Assembly: GCA_021464525.1 (NCBI GenBank)
Contig: JADRCO010000646.1
Span: forward strand, 1-28,964
Length of the DNA stretch: 28,964 bases
Source of the DNA: Rhizophagus sp. LPA8_4_AMF
Taxonomy: Eukaryota; Glomeromycota; Glomeromycetes; Glomerales; Glomeraceae
Reading direction: 5' to 3'
Shown here: piece by piece, positions 1 through 11,067 of the stretch
How positions within the stretch are numbered: the stretch's first letter is position 1
How the letters are laid out: every line of letters starts with the position of its first letter
The notes under the pieces: generated by a model
Databases searched by the model: none
Told to the model about the DNA's origin: nothing
The model's input: the letters and a program-made list of their open reading frames with translations, nothing else
Position numbers and translations under genes: made by a program

Positions 1-514
1 ATGAAGTACCGTAAATATAGTTACACAAAACTATTTTATTATGAAATGTCATTTGGGGCAGACATGTCCGATGACTGATAACCTTAATGTAACGTATGAA
101 ATTTATTTGATAATAATGAGCGCGTTTAAATTTATTTATCAGAATAAAAATATTACAAAATACAAAGTTTGACAACATCAACATCATAATTTATTCTTTA
201 AAATTTGGATTACATAATAATTAGATTACGACATATAATCCATAATGAAATTATATGTTATCATTTTGTGAATACCAGAAGTTGATTGTACTTATGTGCC
301 TCTTTTGTTTCTTATTATAGCTAAATTACTTTATTAGCCTTAATGTTATAAAAGCAGATTAAGGATATCCATCTTTATTATACCGTGTTTGTAACAATGT
401 CCTGTACACCAGCCTAAATTATTTAATAATATTATACAATGATAATGGCTTGACGCCATTACATGATTACAGATCATTTTCGAATTACGACAACTTTGCT
501 TTGATGTTATTGTT

Positions 515-623
515 CAGTCGATTAGGAATATGCGGATTTTAATGACCGATATTTTTATGGGACATCCAATATTGAACACGTTATTGGTAACATTATTGGC
601 CACCGCAGTATTCCTAATGACTG
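515..623. repeat. Inverted-repeat (MITE-like) element, 109 bp
   Basis: The left arm (515-535, beginning CAGTCGATTAGGAATA) pairs with the right arm (603-623, ending TATTCCTAATGACTG). The arms are about 21 bases long with one indel and one swapped pair. The roughly 68-base centre has no reading frame. No clear target-site duplication is visible. Confidence 0.55.
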
Positions 624-634
624 ACTATAACTCG

Positions 635-755
635 GTTATTGGATGGGGGGACTCCAAGATGCATCTTGTGTTTTAATACAGCAAGTATTGCTTGATTCTA
701 ATGAGCCGGGTAGCTATCGGTCTTCGACCGATATCTCATTTCCCCCTCCAATAAC
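635..755. repeat. Palindromic element with GTTATTGGA ends and GC-rich hairpin
   Basis: The outer arms are GTTATTGGATGGGGG (635-649) and CCCCCTCCAATAAC (742-755). Inside lies a perfect 8-base stem with a TTC loop: TATCGGTC (715-722) and GACCGATA (726-733). The end motif TTATTGGA resembles that of the elements at 15648-15706 and 15986-16036, suggesting one family. Confidence 0.5.
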
Positions 756-2553
756 TACTTATTATTATATTCGCGTTTTGTGTTCACCATGCTGTAAAAA
801 TATTTTTTTTTTATTATTTAATGTATGAAATAATTCTTTAATATACTCTACAATATGTCCATTGCACAAATAAACATGATATTGCTTTAAAAAGAAAATT
901 GGCAAATTTTTTTTTTTTTTTTAAAGTTGTTTTGCGTAATTATTTGCGTAGCACGTAATAATTCACAGTTTCTTTTAATGAAACACTTTAATCTTTCCAA
1001 TTAGAATAGTCGATTGATAATTTTATTCAAACTTAAAAGATTCCTAAAAAGTTTTAATTGTTTCCAATTCAAATACGATACATGTAACATAGTTTTAATT
1101 ATTCTATTTCACATTTCAAAACATTTCCATGCCTTTTTTATTTCCTGAAATATTTACTCGATTAAGATATTTCCGCAAATCACCATTATTTGTTTACCAA
1201 TTTTAAATTATTTGTATATTATTAACTTCAGCCAAATTTCTTTGTTTCTATAATCGATAAGCTTTGCCTTCTCAAAATACAAAACTCATCCATAATCCAA
1301 AACCAAAATCTAAAAAGAAATCTAGTTGTCCAATTAGCATTGTACGAAATTTATGGCACAATTTCATACAAACAATATTGAACATGGTCCATTGAAATTC
1401 TGAGACCTTTGCGTGAAACGTTCGTCAAAATCTAGACACTTCAAGTTCTTTGGTTAATTGAAAACATGTGCTTGAGAAATCTCATTCTTTCTGACGAAAT
1501 AAAGCAATTTACGCCACATATAAATCTGCCATTACTGATCAAAAACATACTGTAAATCCGGTTTAAAGATTTCTTCTATCTTGTGTGATCCCATAAATTT
1601 TGCAAAATTTTGCATAAATTAACGATGAACATGACATGAATTGGGAAACTAATGATAAAGGGTATCGTAATATTCATCTTGCACAAAGTTCATTTAAAAA
1701 AAAGTCTTACTAAATTTAAACATATGTTTGGTTGCTTCAATCTAGATAATAGTAATAACCGATATTGTAACAGTGATTGTCATTAATTAATTTCTATACG
1801 TTCATCTCCTACGTATTTATTTGATTTTTGATTTTGTATCGCATAACCCTTAAAAAAAAAGTGATTCAATCAATAAAAATTTAAATGTTACATAATATTA
1901 AGGAAAAAATTTCAATAAGTTCCTCCCAAAAAGAAGATTTTTCTTTTGTATATAATTATATGCATATTGGAATTTTTTTTATGTATTACAAACTTATAAT
2001 ATTTCATGCATGGAATGAAACCTATCTATTTATATTCTGTGTTCGTGTAAAATTTTCCTACTCTTTTACTTGTTACAGGTAGTATCAAAGGTTTTGATAC
2101 TAACCGATAAGAGACATTTTAAATGAGGTTCACAAAAAACAAACAATTCAATATACAGTATATTTATTCATTGAATAAAAATTTTTGCATATTTATTTTG
2201 ATCACAAAGGGTGAAAATTTTACTACATCACTTTGTCAAAAGTATTTATTTATCCCATCTCTTTACTTTCATATAGCCTCTTTCATCATTTCGATTTATT
2301 AATTATCATTATCATTATTAATTATTATTATTGTCCAATTAATGAAAGTATTCATTCTTTTAAGTCGATAGTTCATTTTAATATACATTAAGCAGCATTC
2401 ATTCATTCATAAAAAAGGCATCATTTTTACATTTTCATATAAATTTATAAACGACTCATGATATTGTAAAAAAAAAAGAAAAAAAATAAAGAGTGTGTGT
2501 TAGTTGGTCAAAAAAAGGAAAAAAAAGCGTTTATTTAAATATTAGCTAAATAA

Positions 2554-4537
2554 ATGGTTCAACTGATAAATAATTTTACCTTAGCGTGTGTAGAATCACA
2601 TCAAAATGCAAAAGCACAATTAGAATGTGTATGTGATTTTCGAATAAACGAAAATAATTGTTTGGAATCTTATTTATTAAGGACGGGAAGTTGGATTCTA
2701 ATTCCTTATGCCTCATTCATTGCCGTAACTTCTATCATATTTTTATGGTATAGGATATATTATAAAGGACAATCTTTATTATTTCCACCTTCAAGAGAAA
2801 GAGGTAATTCAATAAAGTATATATGCGCTATTGAGATCTTTATTAAATTTGAAAAGCATTAACGTTTAAAAATACGCAGGCATTATACGTCCAAGACCTC
2901 ACGATGCGTTTCATTTAGTAACACTCACTTTCAGTGTATTACATGTCATTCGTCAACTTTTTTTAATAAGGGGCGCATATTCAAGTTCAAAATGGGCGGA
3001 AAGTAAGTTATATACTACATATAATACATATAATATGTCTTTTTATCCGTTATACTTACATTTAATTAACTTTCAGTTGTGGATGATCTACCGAGACAAA
3101 CATCGTTTTCATTTTCGATACTATATCTTGTCGGAATCAGTGAGTTAAAAAAATACTAAGACTGTTACAATTTGAAATTCTGTTTAACGTAGGGTGAATA
3201 TTTAACGTGGGAGAGAGTGAATGTTTAACGTGGGGAACAGGGTGATATTCGACGTTTGCAGAATTTTAAATTATGACGTCATTTTATTTTCACGTGAAAT
3301 TCACGTGAAACATCACGTTATAAAATTTTAACGTGTTATTTTTCTTTTAATAGTATATTCAATACCTACATTGGAACCTGCAAGAATTGATTATTCAAAA
3401 CGATTTATACCGAATAAATATTTAATTGATATCGGAGCAATATTCTTAATGATTGGACCATATATAGTTAATACACCAATATCATATTACATTGGATATT
3501 ATGCGGATATTGAAGAAATTCCGTATATGTCTATTAAATTATTTACAACAAAATATTTAATTTGGGTTTTTTGGTTAACAACATATTTAATAATATTATT
3601 ATATTATTGGCATAAATTAAATTCATTATTAAAATATCATATGAAAGATTTACAAGTTCAACCAAATGGTGATTTCACTTTACAATGGAAGCGTGAAACT
3701 TTAAAAGTTGCTTCCATAAATTTATTAACAGTTGTGATGGTATTCGCATTCCTTGGATTTCTTTTTATAATAATTTATTTTATATTTGGAATTTCTTATA
3801 AAACATCATTTAAAAGCAATGATTCAATGAATGTTGTTTATTTTATTATTTGGAATTTTGTTGAACCTATTAGTCTTCAAATAGCTCAATTCATAATCAT
3901 ATACAAGTAAGCATTAAATATATATTATATACTGCATATATGTAATTTTTTTTTTAATTACTAATTTTAATTTTATCGTTTATAATGATTTAGTGCTGTA
4001 AGACCAACTCCAAATAATGCTCCATTTGGTAGAATGATGAGTGTTGTCAGAAAGCCAATATCAACGGAAATGTCATCAAGACCACGCAGTATCCAAAAAA
4101 ATAGATTCTCACTTTCTGAGAAACCAAGGTCAGAATCACCATCATCATCGAAAAGATCAAAGAGATCAAATAAAACAATTCCTGATATACAAACACAAAC
4201 AAAGTCAATAAATGTAAATGATGATCAATTATCAACTCCATTCACACCTTACACATCAGGGTGGGATGAATTGTTATTTTATGATAATTTAGGAGATTTT
4301 TTAGCTGTAGAAATTCCAATAGAACAACATCAAAAAACACATTATAGGCGTGATTCAAGTATTGATATTTCAAGTTTGGCTTCTACAACATATTTTTCTA
4401 CAACTCAAAGTGTGCATAGTAAAAATGATTCCGTTTATAGTTTCTCAAATAATAGTAGAAGATTGACTCCGATTAATGGTTCTGGAAATAATGAAACTTT
4501 GAAAAAAAGTTCGAATCATTTCACATTAATTGATTAA
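2554..4537 (+). CDS. Seven-transmembrane protein of unknown family (510 aa, 5 exons)
   Basis: Proposed exons are 2554-2803, 2880-3002, 3077-3139, 3354-3906 and 3994-4537; all introns are GT-AG and the spliced frame is open. The ATG follows an in-frame TAA (2551-2553), which fixes the start. The N-terminus (about residues 1-45) has four cysteines (12, 25, 27, 36) and an NFT glycosylation site at residue 7. Hydrophobic segments lie near residues 46-66, 92-115, 133-150, 169-196, 213-232, 268-300 and 305-328. A Ser/Thr-rich tail of about 180 residues with basic clusters follows, as expected for a cytoplasmic receptor tail. I do not recognise the family: it lacks the WC loop motif of the two receptors at 17.5-24 kb. 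A GPCR-like plasma-membrane receptor is the likeliest role by topology only. It converges on the Tea1-like gene. The third intron (3140-3353) carries short repeats. Confidence 0.8.
3140..3353 (+). repeat. Intron 3 of the first 7TM gene with TTTAACGTGGG and CACGTGAAA repeats
   Basis: This 214-base intron is the longest of the gene. It contains TTTAACGT-type units at about 3182-3240 (TTTAACGTAGGG, TTTAACGTGGGA, TTTAACGTGGGG). It then has two CACGTGAAA copies (3291 and 3302) and a partial CATCACGTT. Its composition is richer in G+C than the neighbouring introns. Confidence 0.6.
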
Positions 4538-4747
4538 TATAGGATACATTACGTGTTGATAGTTTATTCATTAATATTATTGTTGTTTTAAAAAACTTAG
4601 GATATAAACAGTTAAAAATTTAAATATGATAAATTTAATGTTACTTAATGTACTTGTTTTTATTAATATAACAATGTATAAGTTTTATAAATAATTAATC
4701 AAATCTAAAAACTAATTTATTATGATGTACCAATGTCTGAATTGAAT

Positions 4748-7700
4748 TTATTCCTCTTTTAATGAGCTTGAGCTAATTTTATTTCGTATTATAGGTCCGA
4801 CTAAAGCGGGACTTCCCTCCCTTATATTGTCTTCAATCCCTCTATAAGTATCAACGGCATTTTCCATTTGATCTAATAATATTGCAAATTTATTTTCTGA
4901 TTCATTTACATTTTTTTTTAATGCTAAATTATTTTTCTCAAGATTTTCGTATACTGAAATTTCTTGTTCCAACAATTTCTTTTCTTTTGACCATTCTTGT
5001 TTTTCAATTTCACCTTGATTTTCTTCCGTTGATAAATTTTTTTCCTTTTCTTCCGTTGACAAATTTTCTTCCACTAATTTCTCTTCTTCTTTTTCTTCTT
5101 GTTTAATTTCGATCGCTTCTTTTATTGGTTCTAAAGGTCGTTTTAATAACATTTCATTCGATTTTTTTAATATTTCATTTTGTTTTCTCAAAGATTCATA
5201 AATTCTCCTCAAAGCTTCATAACCTTGATCCATTAAACTTTTTTCATCTTGTGCAAGATTAATTTTGGTCTGTAAATCCTGGATTTTTTGATGAAGAAAT
5301 TCTCTCTCTTTCTCAAAATCCATTTGTTGTTCTCCCAATTGTAGATCCGCGTATTCTTGTAATATAGAATTTCTAATATTAGAGTGAGAATTCATCGAAT
5401 TTTGTAATTCTTTAAGTCTATTTTCTAATATTTCATTATGACTTTCAACATTAATTAATTTTTCACTTAATTTTTCCATTTCTATTTTACTTTGTATTAA
5501 TTCTTCCCTCATTTGATTTAATACTTGTTCTGCATTTGTAGTACATTCTACAGCTGACTGATAATCCGATTCAACTTGACTTAATCTACTTTTTATATCA
5601 ACAAGTTGTTCTTGTGATTTCACCGTCGTACTTTCCACTGATTTTAATTTATTTTCTAATCCTTTAGCTGAATTGTTTTTAGATAAAGTTCCTTGAGCAT
5701 ATCTTACAGTTTCTTTATATTTTGATAAAGAAGCTCGTAATTCTTTATGCGCAATTTCATGAAGAGCTTCTAATTCGTCACAACGAGCTGCAATTTCTCT
5801 AAACCGTGACGATATAATTCCTTTCTCGTCTGGTTCAATATTTACTTTATCTGAAATAACTTCTCGAATAAATTCAACTTTGTTTTTTGCATCTTCAACT
5901 TCTTTACTTGTTTTTTCTAATCTTTGCGATTTTTCATTTAATTGTTGTTTTATTTCTTCAACATCAATTGCCGTTTTTGCTAATCTCTCAGTTTCATATT
6001 CATTCATTAAAGCAGCAAATTTGGCTTTAAAATATGCTGTTTCTTCTAATGATGCAGTATATAACCTTTCAAAATCTGAAATTTTTTGTGAAGCCACTCT
6101 TTCTTGATATGCAATAGTTTCCTAATTAAAGAAAAAAAAACCCATTAAAAAAAAAAAATTTTAAAAATTTTTTCTTGTCAAGATTTCAGAGAACTAAAAA
6201 CTTCTTTTTTAAGTACTAACCTTTGCTTTTTGTAACTGTTGACTTAATTTAATAATAGCTTCAATAACTTTGAATTTTTCGGATCCAGGTTCTCCAATAT
6301 CAATAAATTCATTAATATCAATAATATTTTCCAAATCCTCAGTATTATCATTATTAAAACTAAATGTTGGTATATAACCAGCTTTTCTTGCTAAATCAAT
6401 TTCAGCTTGATATAATTTTTCACGTTTTCTTAATTCGGATATTTTAAAATCTGCATCAGATAATCTTTCTAAGAAATTTTCTCGTTCTAAAGAAGATAAT
6501 TGAGTTGTTGGATAAGGTCCACCTTCTGAACTTGTTATGGAAATTTTCCTTTCATAACTTTTTGAAGAAATTGAAGAAGGTGTGGTTAAATCTTTTTCTT
6601 CAATTTGTTTAATCTTATTATGTTCTATTGGTTTTGTATCAATTGTTAAAGGTTCCGAATGTAAACGACGTCTTGGTGGACGAACAGGTGGTGGTTTGCT
6701 TGCTTCATAATAAACTTGCTGAGGTGGTACAATTTGAATTGATGGTGAAGAAGTAATTTCTTGTGGCATATCTGAAGCTATTACTTCTTGCGATTTATCT
6801 GAAACAATTTCTCGTGATTTATCAGAAGAAATTTCTTGCGATTCATCTGAAGCAATTTCTTCCTGCGATTTATCTGAAGCAATTTCTTCTTGCGATTTAT
6901 CTGAAGCAATTTCTTCCTGCGATTCATCTGAAGCAATTTCTTCCTGCGATTTATTTGAAGCAATTTCTTCCTGCGATTTATCTGAAGCAATTTCTTCCTG
7001 CGATTTATCTGAAGCAATTTCTTCCTGCGATTTGTCTGAAGAAATTTCTTCTTGCGATTTATCTGGAGCAATTTCTTCTTGCGATTTATCAGAAACAATT
7101 TCTTCTTGCGATTTATCAGAAGCAATTTCTTCTTGCGATCTATCAGAAGAGATTTCTTCTGAAATAATTTCTTGTTCTTCCTGTGATTTAGTGCCAACAA
7201 TTTCTTCTTGCGGTTTAGTCACGGAAATTTCTTCTGGCGATTTAGTCAAAATGGTTTCTTCTTCTTGTGATTCAGTCAGGATGATTTGCGATTTAGTTGA
7301 AGCAGAATTAACTTCCTCCTGTGATTTAGCCCAAGCAACCTTTTCCTTTGACTTAGCAGAAGTAACTTTATCCTTTGATTTAGCAGAAGTGGCCTTTTCC
7401 TGTGATTTAGAAGAAGTAGCCTTTTCCTGTGATTTAGAAGAAGTAACCTTTTCCTGTGATTTAGCAGAAGCAGAAGCAGAAGCAGCTTTTTCCTGTGATT
7501 TAGAAGAAGTAACCTTATCTTTTGATTTAGCAGAAGTGGCCTTTTCCTGTGATTTAGAAGAAGTAACCTTTTCCTGTGATTTAGCAGAAGCGGATTTTTC
7601 CTGTGATTTAGAAGAAGTAACCTTTTCCTGTGATTTAGCAGAAGCAGCTTTTTCCTGTGATTTAGTAGAAGTAACTCTCTCCTGTGATTTGCCCGAAGCA

Positions 7701-10700
7701 ACTTTCTCCTGTGTTTTAGTTGAAGTAACTTTTTCCTGTGGTTTTGCTAAAGCAACTTCTTTTTCTTGTGATTTAGTTGAAGTAACTTTCTCCCGTGATT
7801 TTGCTAAAGTAACTTCTTGTTCTTGTGATTTAGATTTAGTTGAAGTAACTTTCTCCTGTGATTTTGCTAAAGTAACTACTTGTTCTTGTGATTTAGATTT
7901 AGTTGAAGTAACTTCCTCCTTTGATTTAACTGAAGTAATTCCTTCTTGTGATTTAGCCAAAGTCACTTCTTGTTCTTGTGATTTAGTCGAAATAATTTCC
8001 TCTTTTGATTTGGACAAGATAACTTCTTCTTTTGATTTAATCGGAGTAATTTCTTCTTGTGATTTAGTTGAAATAACCTCCTCTTGTGATTTAGCCAAAG
8101 TAACAGCTACTTCTTGTGATTTAGTTGAAATTGCTTCTTCTAATTTAATTGAAGTGATTTCATCGTTAGTGGGAGTTTGAAGTTCAGGTTGAGAAAGATT
8201 GACCGGAGAAGAATTGCTGTTAGAATTATCATTCGTTAATTTAACTTTACTCCTCTTTTCCAATTGTCTTGCACCTTTTGGTCTAAGACTTGGACTTGAT
8301 AAAGATCGAACTGAACGAATTGTATCAACACTATTTTGTCTTTGTAGAATACTTTTTTCTGCAGAAAATCTTTTCAGGACTTTTGTTGATTCAGGTATTT
8401 CATCCTCATTTTCAATATCAACTTGTATAGAAGGTACTTTACCTATTTGCTTAATATCAACTGATGAATTTTCCAAAGAGATCTCATTTTCAATTTTATT
8501 ATCTTGAATATTATTATTTATTTCTTTTTCTGTAAATATATCTTTTTTCGGAGTAACTTTTTTTTTTACTTTTTCATTCGTATTTGATGATTTTTTTGAT
8601 TCAATTATTGAAGGTCTAGAATTATCATTATTATTTTTATTATTATTATTACTAATGTCTTTTTCTAAATTTTTTGAATTAAGCTTATTTCCACCAAATT
8701 TTCCACGTGGTGTTGTTGTTGTTGCCGGTGGTACCGTTAATTGTGATGATGACAACGATATTATTGGTAGAGGCATCGTTGAAATATCAAGATTACCAAA
8801 ATTACGAGAATTTGGTCTTGATGAAGGTCTTGATGAAGGTCTTGATGAAGCTCTAGAAGAAGGATTCCTTACATCAGGATTTCTTGCTTTTAATTCAATT
8901 TTATTACTAAAATTTTCAAAAGTAATATCCCTTTCATTAATGGTTAATTGTGGTTGACGTAACTTTGGAAGTGGTTTATGTTTAGGAAATGTAGATAAAA
9001 CTATTTGTAATTGTGATTGATTTGATTCTGGATCTGTATCAATAGGATATTTTATTTTAGCTAAGAGAGAATAGAAAAGTTATGAATATATTAATATATA
9101 TATTTTTGTGAAAAAGAAGAGATAAAAATAATTAATTATAATTACAAGTATCTAAAATATGTACAATTCCATCTTCATCCGGTTTAGTTGAATTTGTTGA
9201 TGTACCACCAAATACCATAACTATATTTTTTGATGATGATACAGTTAACCAATATCTAGGACCAGGTGAAGGACCCATCTTTTGAAACATATACCATCTC
9301 CCATCTTTTAATTAATTAAATTGTATATAAATTTAAATATATTTATAAAAAAAGGAGTGTGAGTTGAGTTAATGAAAAAAAAAAAAAAACGCTTATTAAA
9401 GAAAATGAAAATACATACTATTTATTCCATAAGCCGCTAAATCAGCTAATTCTTTACCATCTCTTGTTCTTCCGCCAAAAATATATATAACATCATTAGC
9501 TAAAGCTGCACCATGACTTTCGCGTGGTACAGGAGCAAAAGTGTCACAAATTAATTCTACCCATTCCCTTGTTTCTATATCATAATACCATATATCATTA
9601 AAACATCTCTCCCCATCTGTTCCGCCAAATCTTTGTGAAAAAACAAAAATTATTTAGAATATGAACGATTAATAAAAGAAAAATACAATAAAATCTTTTT
9701 TTACATGTATATTCTTCCTTTATAAGCGCAAGATATATGACCAGTTCTTCCAGGAGGAGGTTCATTTATAGGATCAATAAATTCCCAACAACCTTCGTTA
9801 AAATCAACTATAAGAAAATGATAGTGTAAATTAAAAAAAACGTGAAATTTCATATAGATAAAAAGAACGTGAAATTTCATATAGATCAAAAAACGTGAAA
9901 TTTCATATAGGTCAAAAAACGTGAAATTTCATATAGATCAAAAAACATGAAATTTCATATAGGCCAAAGAACGTGAAATTTCATATAGGTCAAAACACGT
10001 GAAATTTCATATAGATCATATAAAAAAAAAAAATCAATAATAATCAAATCTTTCAACTTACGAAATTTTGAGTCAAATGCCACCAAATCATTTAAATAAC
10101 AACCATCTATACAACCTCCAAACACGTACATTATAGAACCTATTAAAACAGATGTATGACCATATCTTCCAAGAGGGGTGACCCCTTTTATAGAAGGTTT
10201 TGTCCATTCTTTCGTTCCTAAATTAAAAAAAATGTTTAAACCCGTAAAAAAAAAAAAAATCTTTTTTTTTTCTTTTATTAATTAAAAAAATTCTTTTTAA
10301 ATTATTACCTATGTTTAAAACATATAAATTATAATCTGGTTTTTCTTCAATGTTTTCAAGTTTTCCTCCAAACACTTTTGAAATTAAAAAAAAAAAAAAA
10401 ATTTTTTATTATTAAATTAATCAGGAGACGACTGATTAGATTAAGTACACGATTTTGCTTACCTACTAAATTTTGTCCCACACGTACGTGTGTGTGTCCA
10501 CTACGAGATGATGGTATATTTCCTGTTGTTTTAACGATTTGGACATTATATTTATCTGGGAAAAATAGGAAAAAAATAGAGAGATATAATATAAATCATA
10601 TATATAATTAAATTATATATAATTAAATTATATATTATATGTATATAATTAATAATTAATAACTGGTATTTTTATTTTTGTTTTTTTTAAAAAAAAAAAA

Positions 10701-10952
10701 AAAAAATTTTTAGACATAAAAAAAATTACCGGTATCTAATAAAAATACATGATTATTAACTTTTTCACATGATATTCCACCAAAGAAATATAATTCATTT
10801 TTAACGGCATTTATACATGAAGAATGACCATATCTTGGAAAAAGATTTCTATAATGTTCCGTTAATTTAATTTTAGACCAAGGAAAAATTGGATTATTAA
10901 TAATAGGTCTTGATCTTGTTGAAGATATTGAGTGAGTGGTTAAAACGCTCAT
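4748..10952 (-). CDS. Tea1/TeaA-like kelch-repeat cell-end marker with SQE repeat domain and coiled coil (1741 aa, 9 exons)
   Basis: Exons in transcription order: 10952-10730, 10555-10463, 10374-10309, 10217-10062, 9807-9705, 9630-9419, 9304-9146, 9060-6221 and 6121-4748. Residues 24-340 hold six kelch blades, each with an F-G-G turn (residues 57-59, then V-V-F-G-G, Y-V-F-G-G, I-F-G-G twice, V-F-G-G). Most carry the upstream R-x-G-H/S-H signature, such as FPRYGHSS. The order kelch propeller, disordered linker, long coiled coil (about 1200-1700) is that of fission-yeast Tea1 and Aspergillus TeaA. These ride microtubule plus ends to the tip and recruit the polarity and formin machinery. A linker patch has RPSS repeats (about 415-425). 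Residues about 635-1105 are a 9-residue repeat around K-S-Q-E, which I do not know from Tea1. The fourth intron carries seven repeat copies. The family call is strong; the Tea1-type function is inferred from architecture. Confidence 0.9.
6765..8165 (-). repeat. Coding minisatellite: 27-bp (9-residue) KSQE repeat in the Tea1-like gene
   Basis: About 50 degenerate copies of a 27-base unit encode K-S-Q-E-x-x-x-x-x, with about 35 intact SQE triplets by my count. Two subfamilies are visible: basic copies (KSQEKVTSS/A) at 7310-7700 and acidic copies (SQEEIASDK) at 6765-7160. More irregular copies (KSQEQEVTLA and similar) lie at 7700-8165. Because the unit is a multiple of three, other frames also stay open over hundreds of bases; these are shadows. 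Confidence 0.95.
8805..8855 (-). repeat. Short 12-bp coding repeat (RPSS) in the Tea1-like gene
   Basis: Three to four copies of a 12-base unit encode S-R-P-S in the linker between the kelch and KSQE domains. The product is a basic Ser/Arg patch typical of disordered regions. Confidence 0.8.
9840..10020 (-). repeat. Seven-copy tandem repeat inside intron 4 of the Tea1-like gene
   Basis: Seven copies of a roughly 26-base unit with core CGTGAAATTTCATATAGATC sit almost head to tail within the 254-base intron (9808-10061). Copies differ by one or a few bases (CATGAAA, AGGCC, AGGTC). Each contains the palindrome TGAAATTTCA. This accounts for the intron being the longest of the gene. Confidence 0.95.
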
Positions 10953-11035
10953 AATTTAAAGTTTTTTTAAAAAAAAATTATGTGTGATTGTTTATTTTAA
11001 AAAGAATATAAAGATGGTTAAAAAAAAAAAAAAAA

Positions 11036-11067
<32 letters not shown>

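Larger units (their letters stand above)
1..2553. other. Gene-free A+T-rich region upstream of the first 7TM gene
   Basis: I see no credible coding region here. The two short open frames (643-828 and 1885-2082) are low-complexity or lie inside inverted repeats. The segment holds a small hairpin at 443-461, a 109-base inverted-repeat element at 515-623 and a second palindromic element at 635-755. The last 100 bases before 2554 are A-rich with a TAA directly before the ATG, as expected of a 5' leader. Confidence 0.6.

Noticed and set aside
4882..6107. Plus-strand frames 4882-5106 and 5880-6107
   Set aside because: They are antisense to the coiled-coil exon. Their Phe/Leu-rich products mirror Glu/Lys-rich codons on the true strand.
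6763..7701. Other open frames in the repeat (6763-7167 +, 6781-7200 -, 7276-7701 -)
   Set aside because: Same cause. Their products are simple repeats such as LLLINRKK with no start context or continuation.
7032..8180. Long plus-strand open frame (382 codons) opposite the Tea1-like gene
   Set aside because: It is the antisense shadow of the 27-base repeat. A repeat length divisible by three keeps several frames open, and the minus frame continues in phase with the kelch exons upstream and the coiled coil downstream.
6209..8776. Treating 8776-6209 and 6097-4748 on the minus strand as two separate genes
   Set aside because: The frame is open upstream of 8776 into the kelch exons. An AAG|GTTAGT donor at 6220 and an AATTAG acceptor at 6122 join the two parts in phase, and six FGG blades plus linker plus coiled coil give a known architecture.
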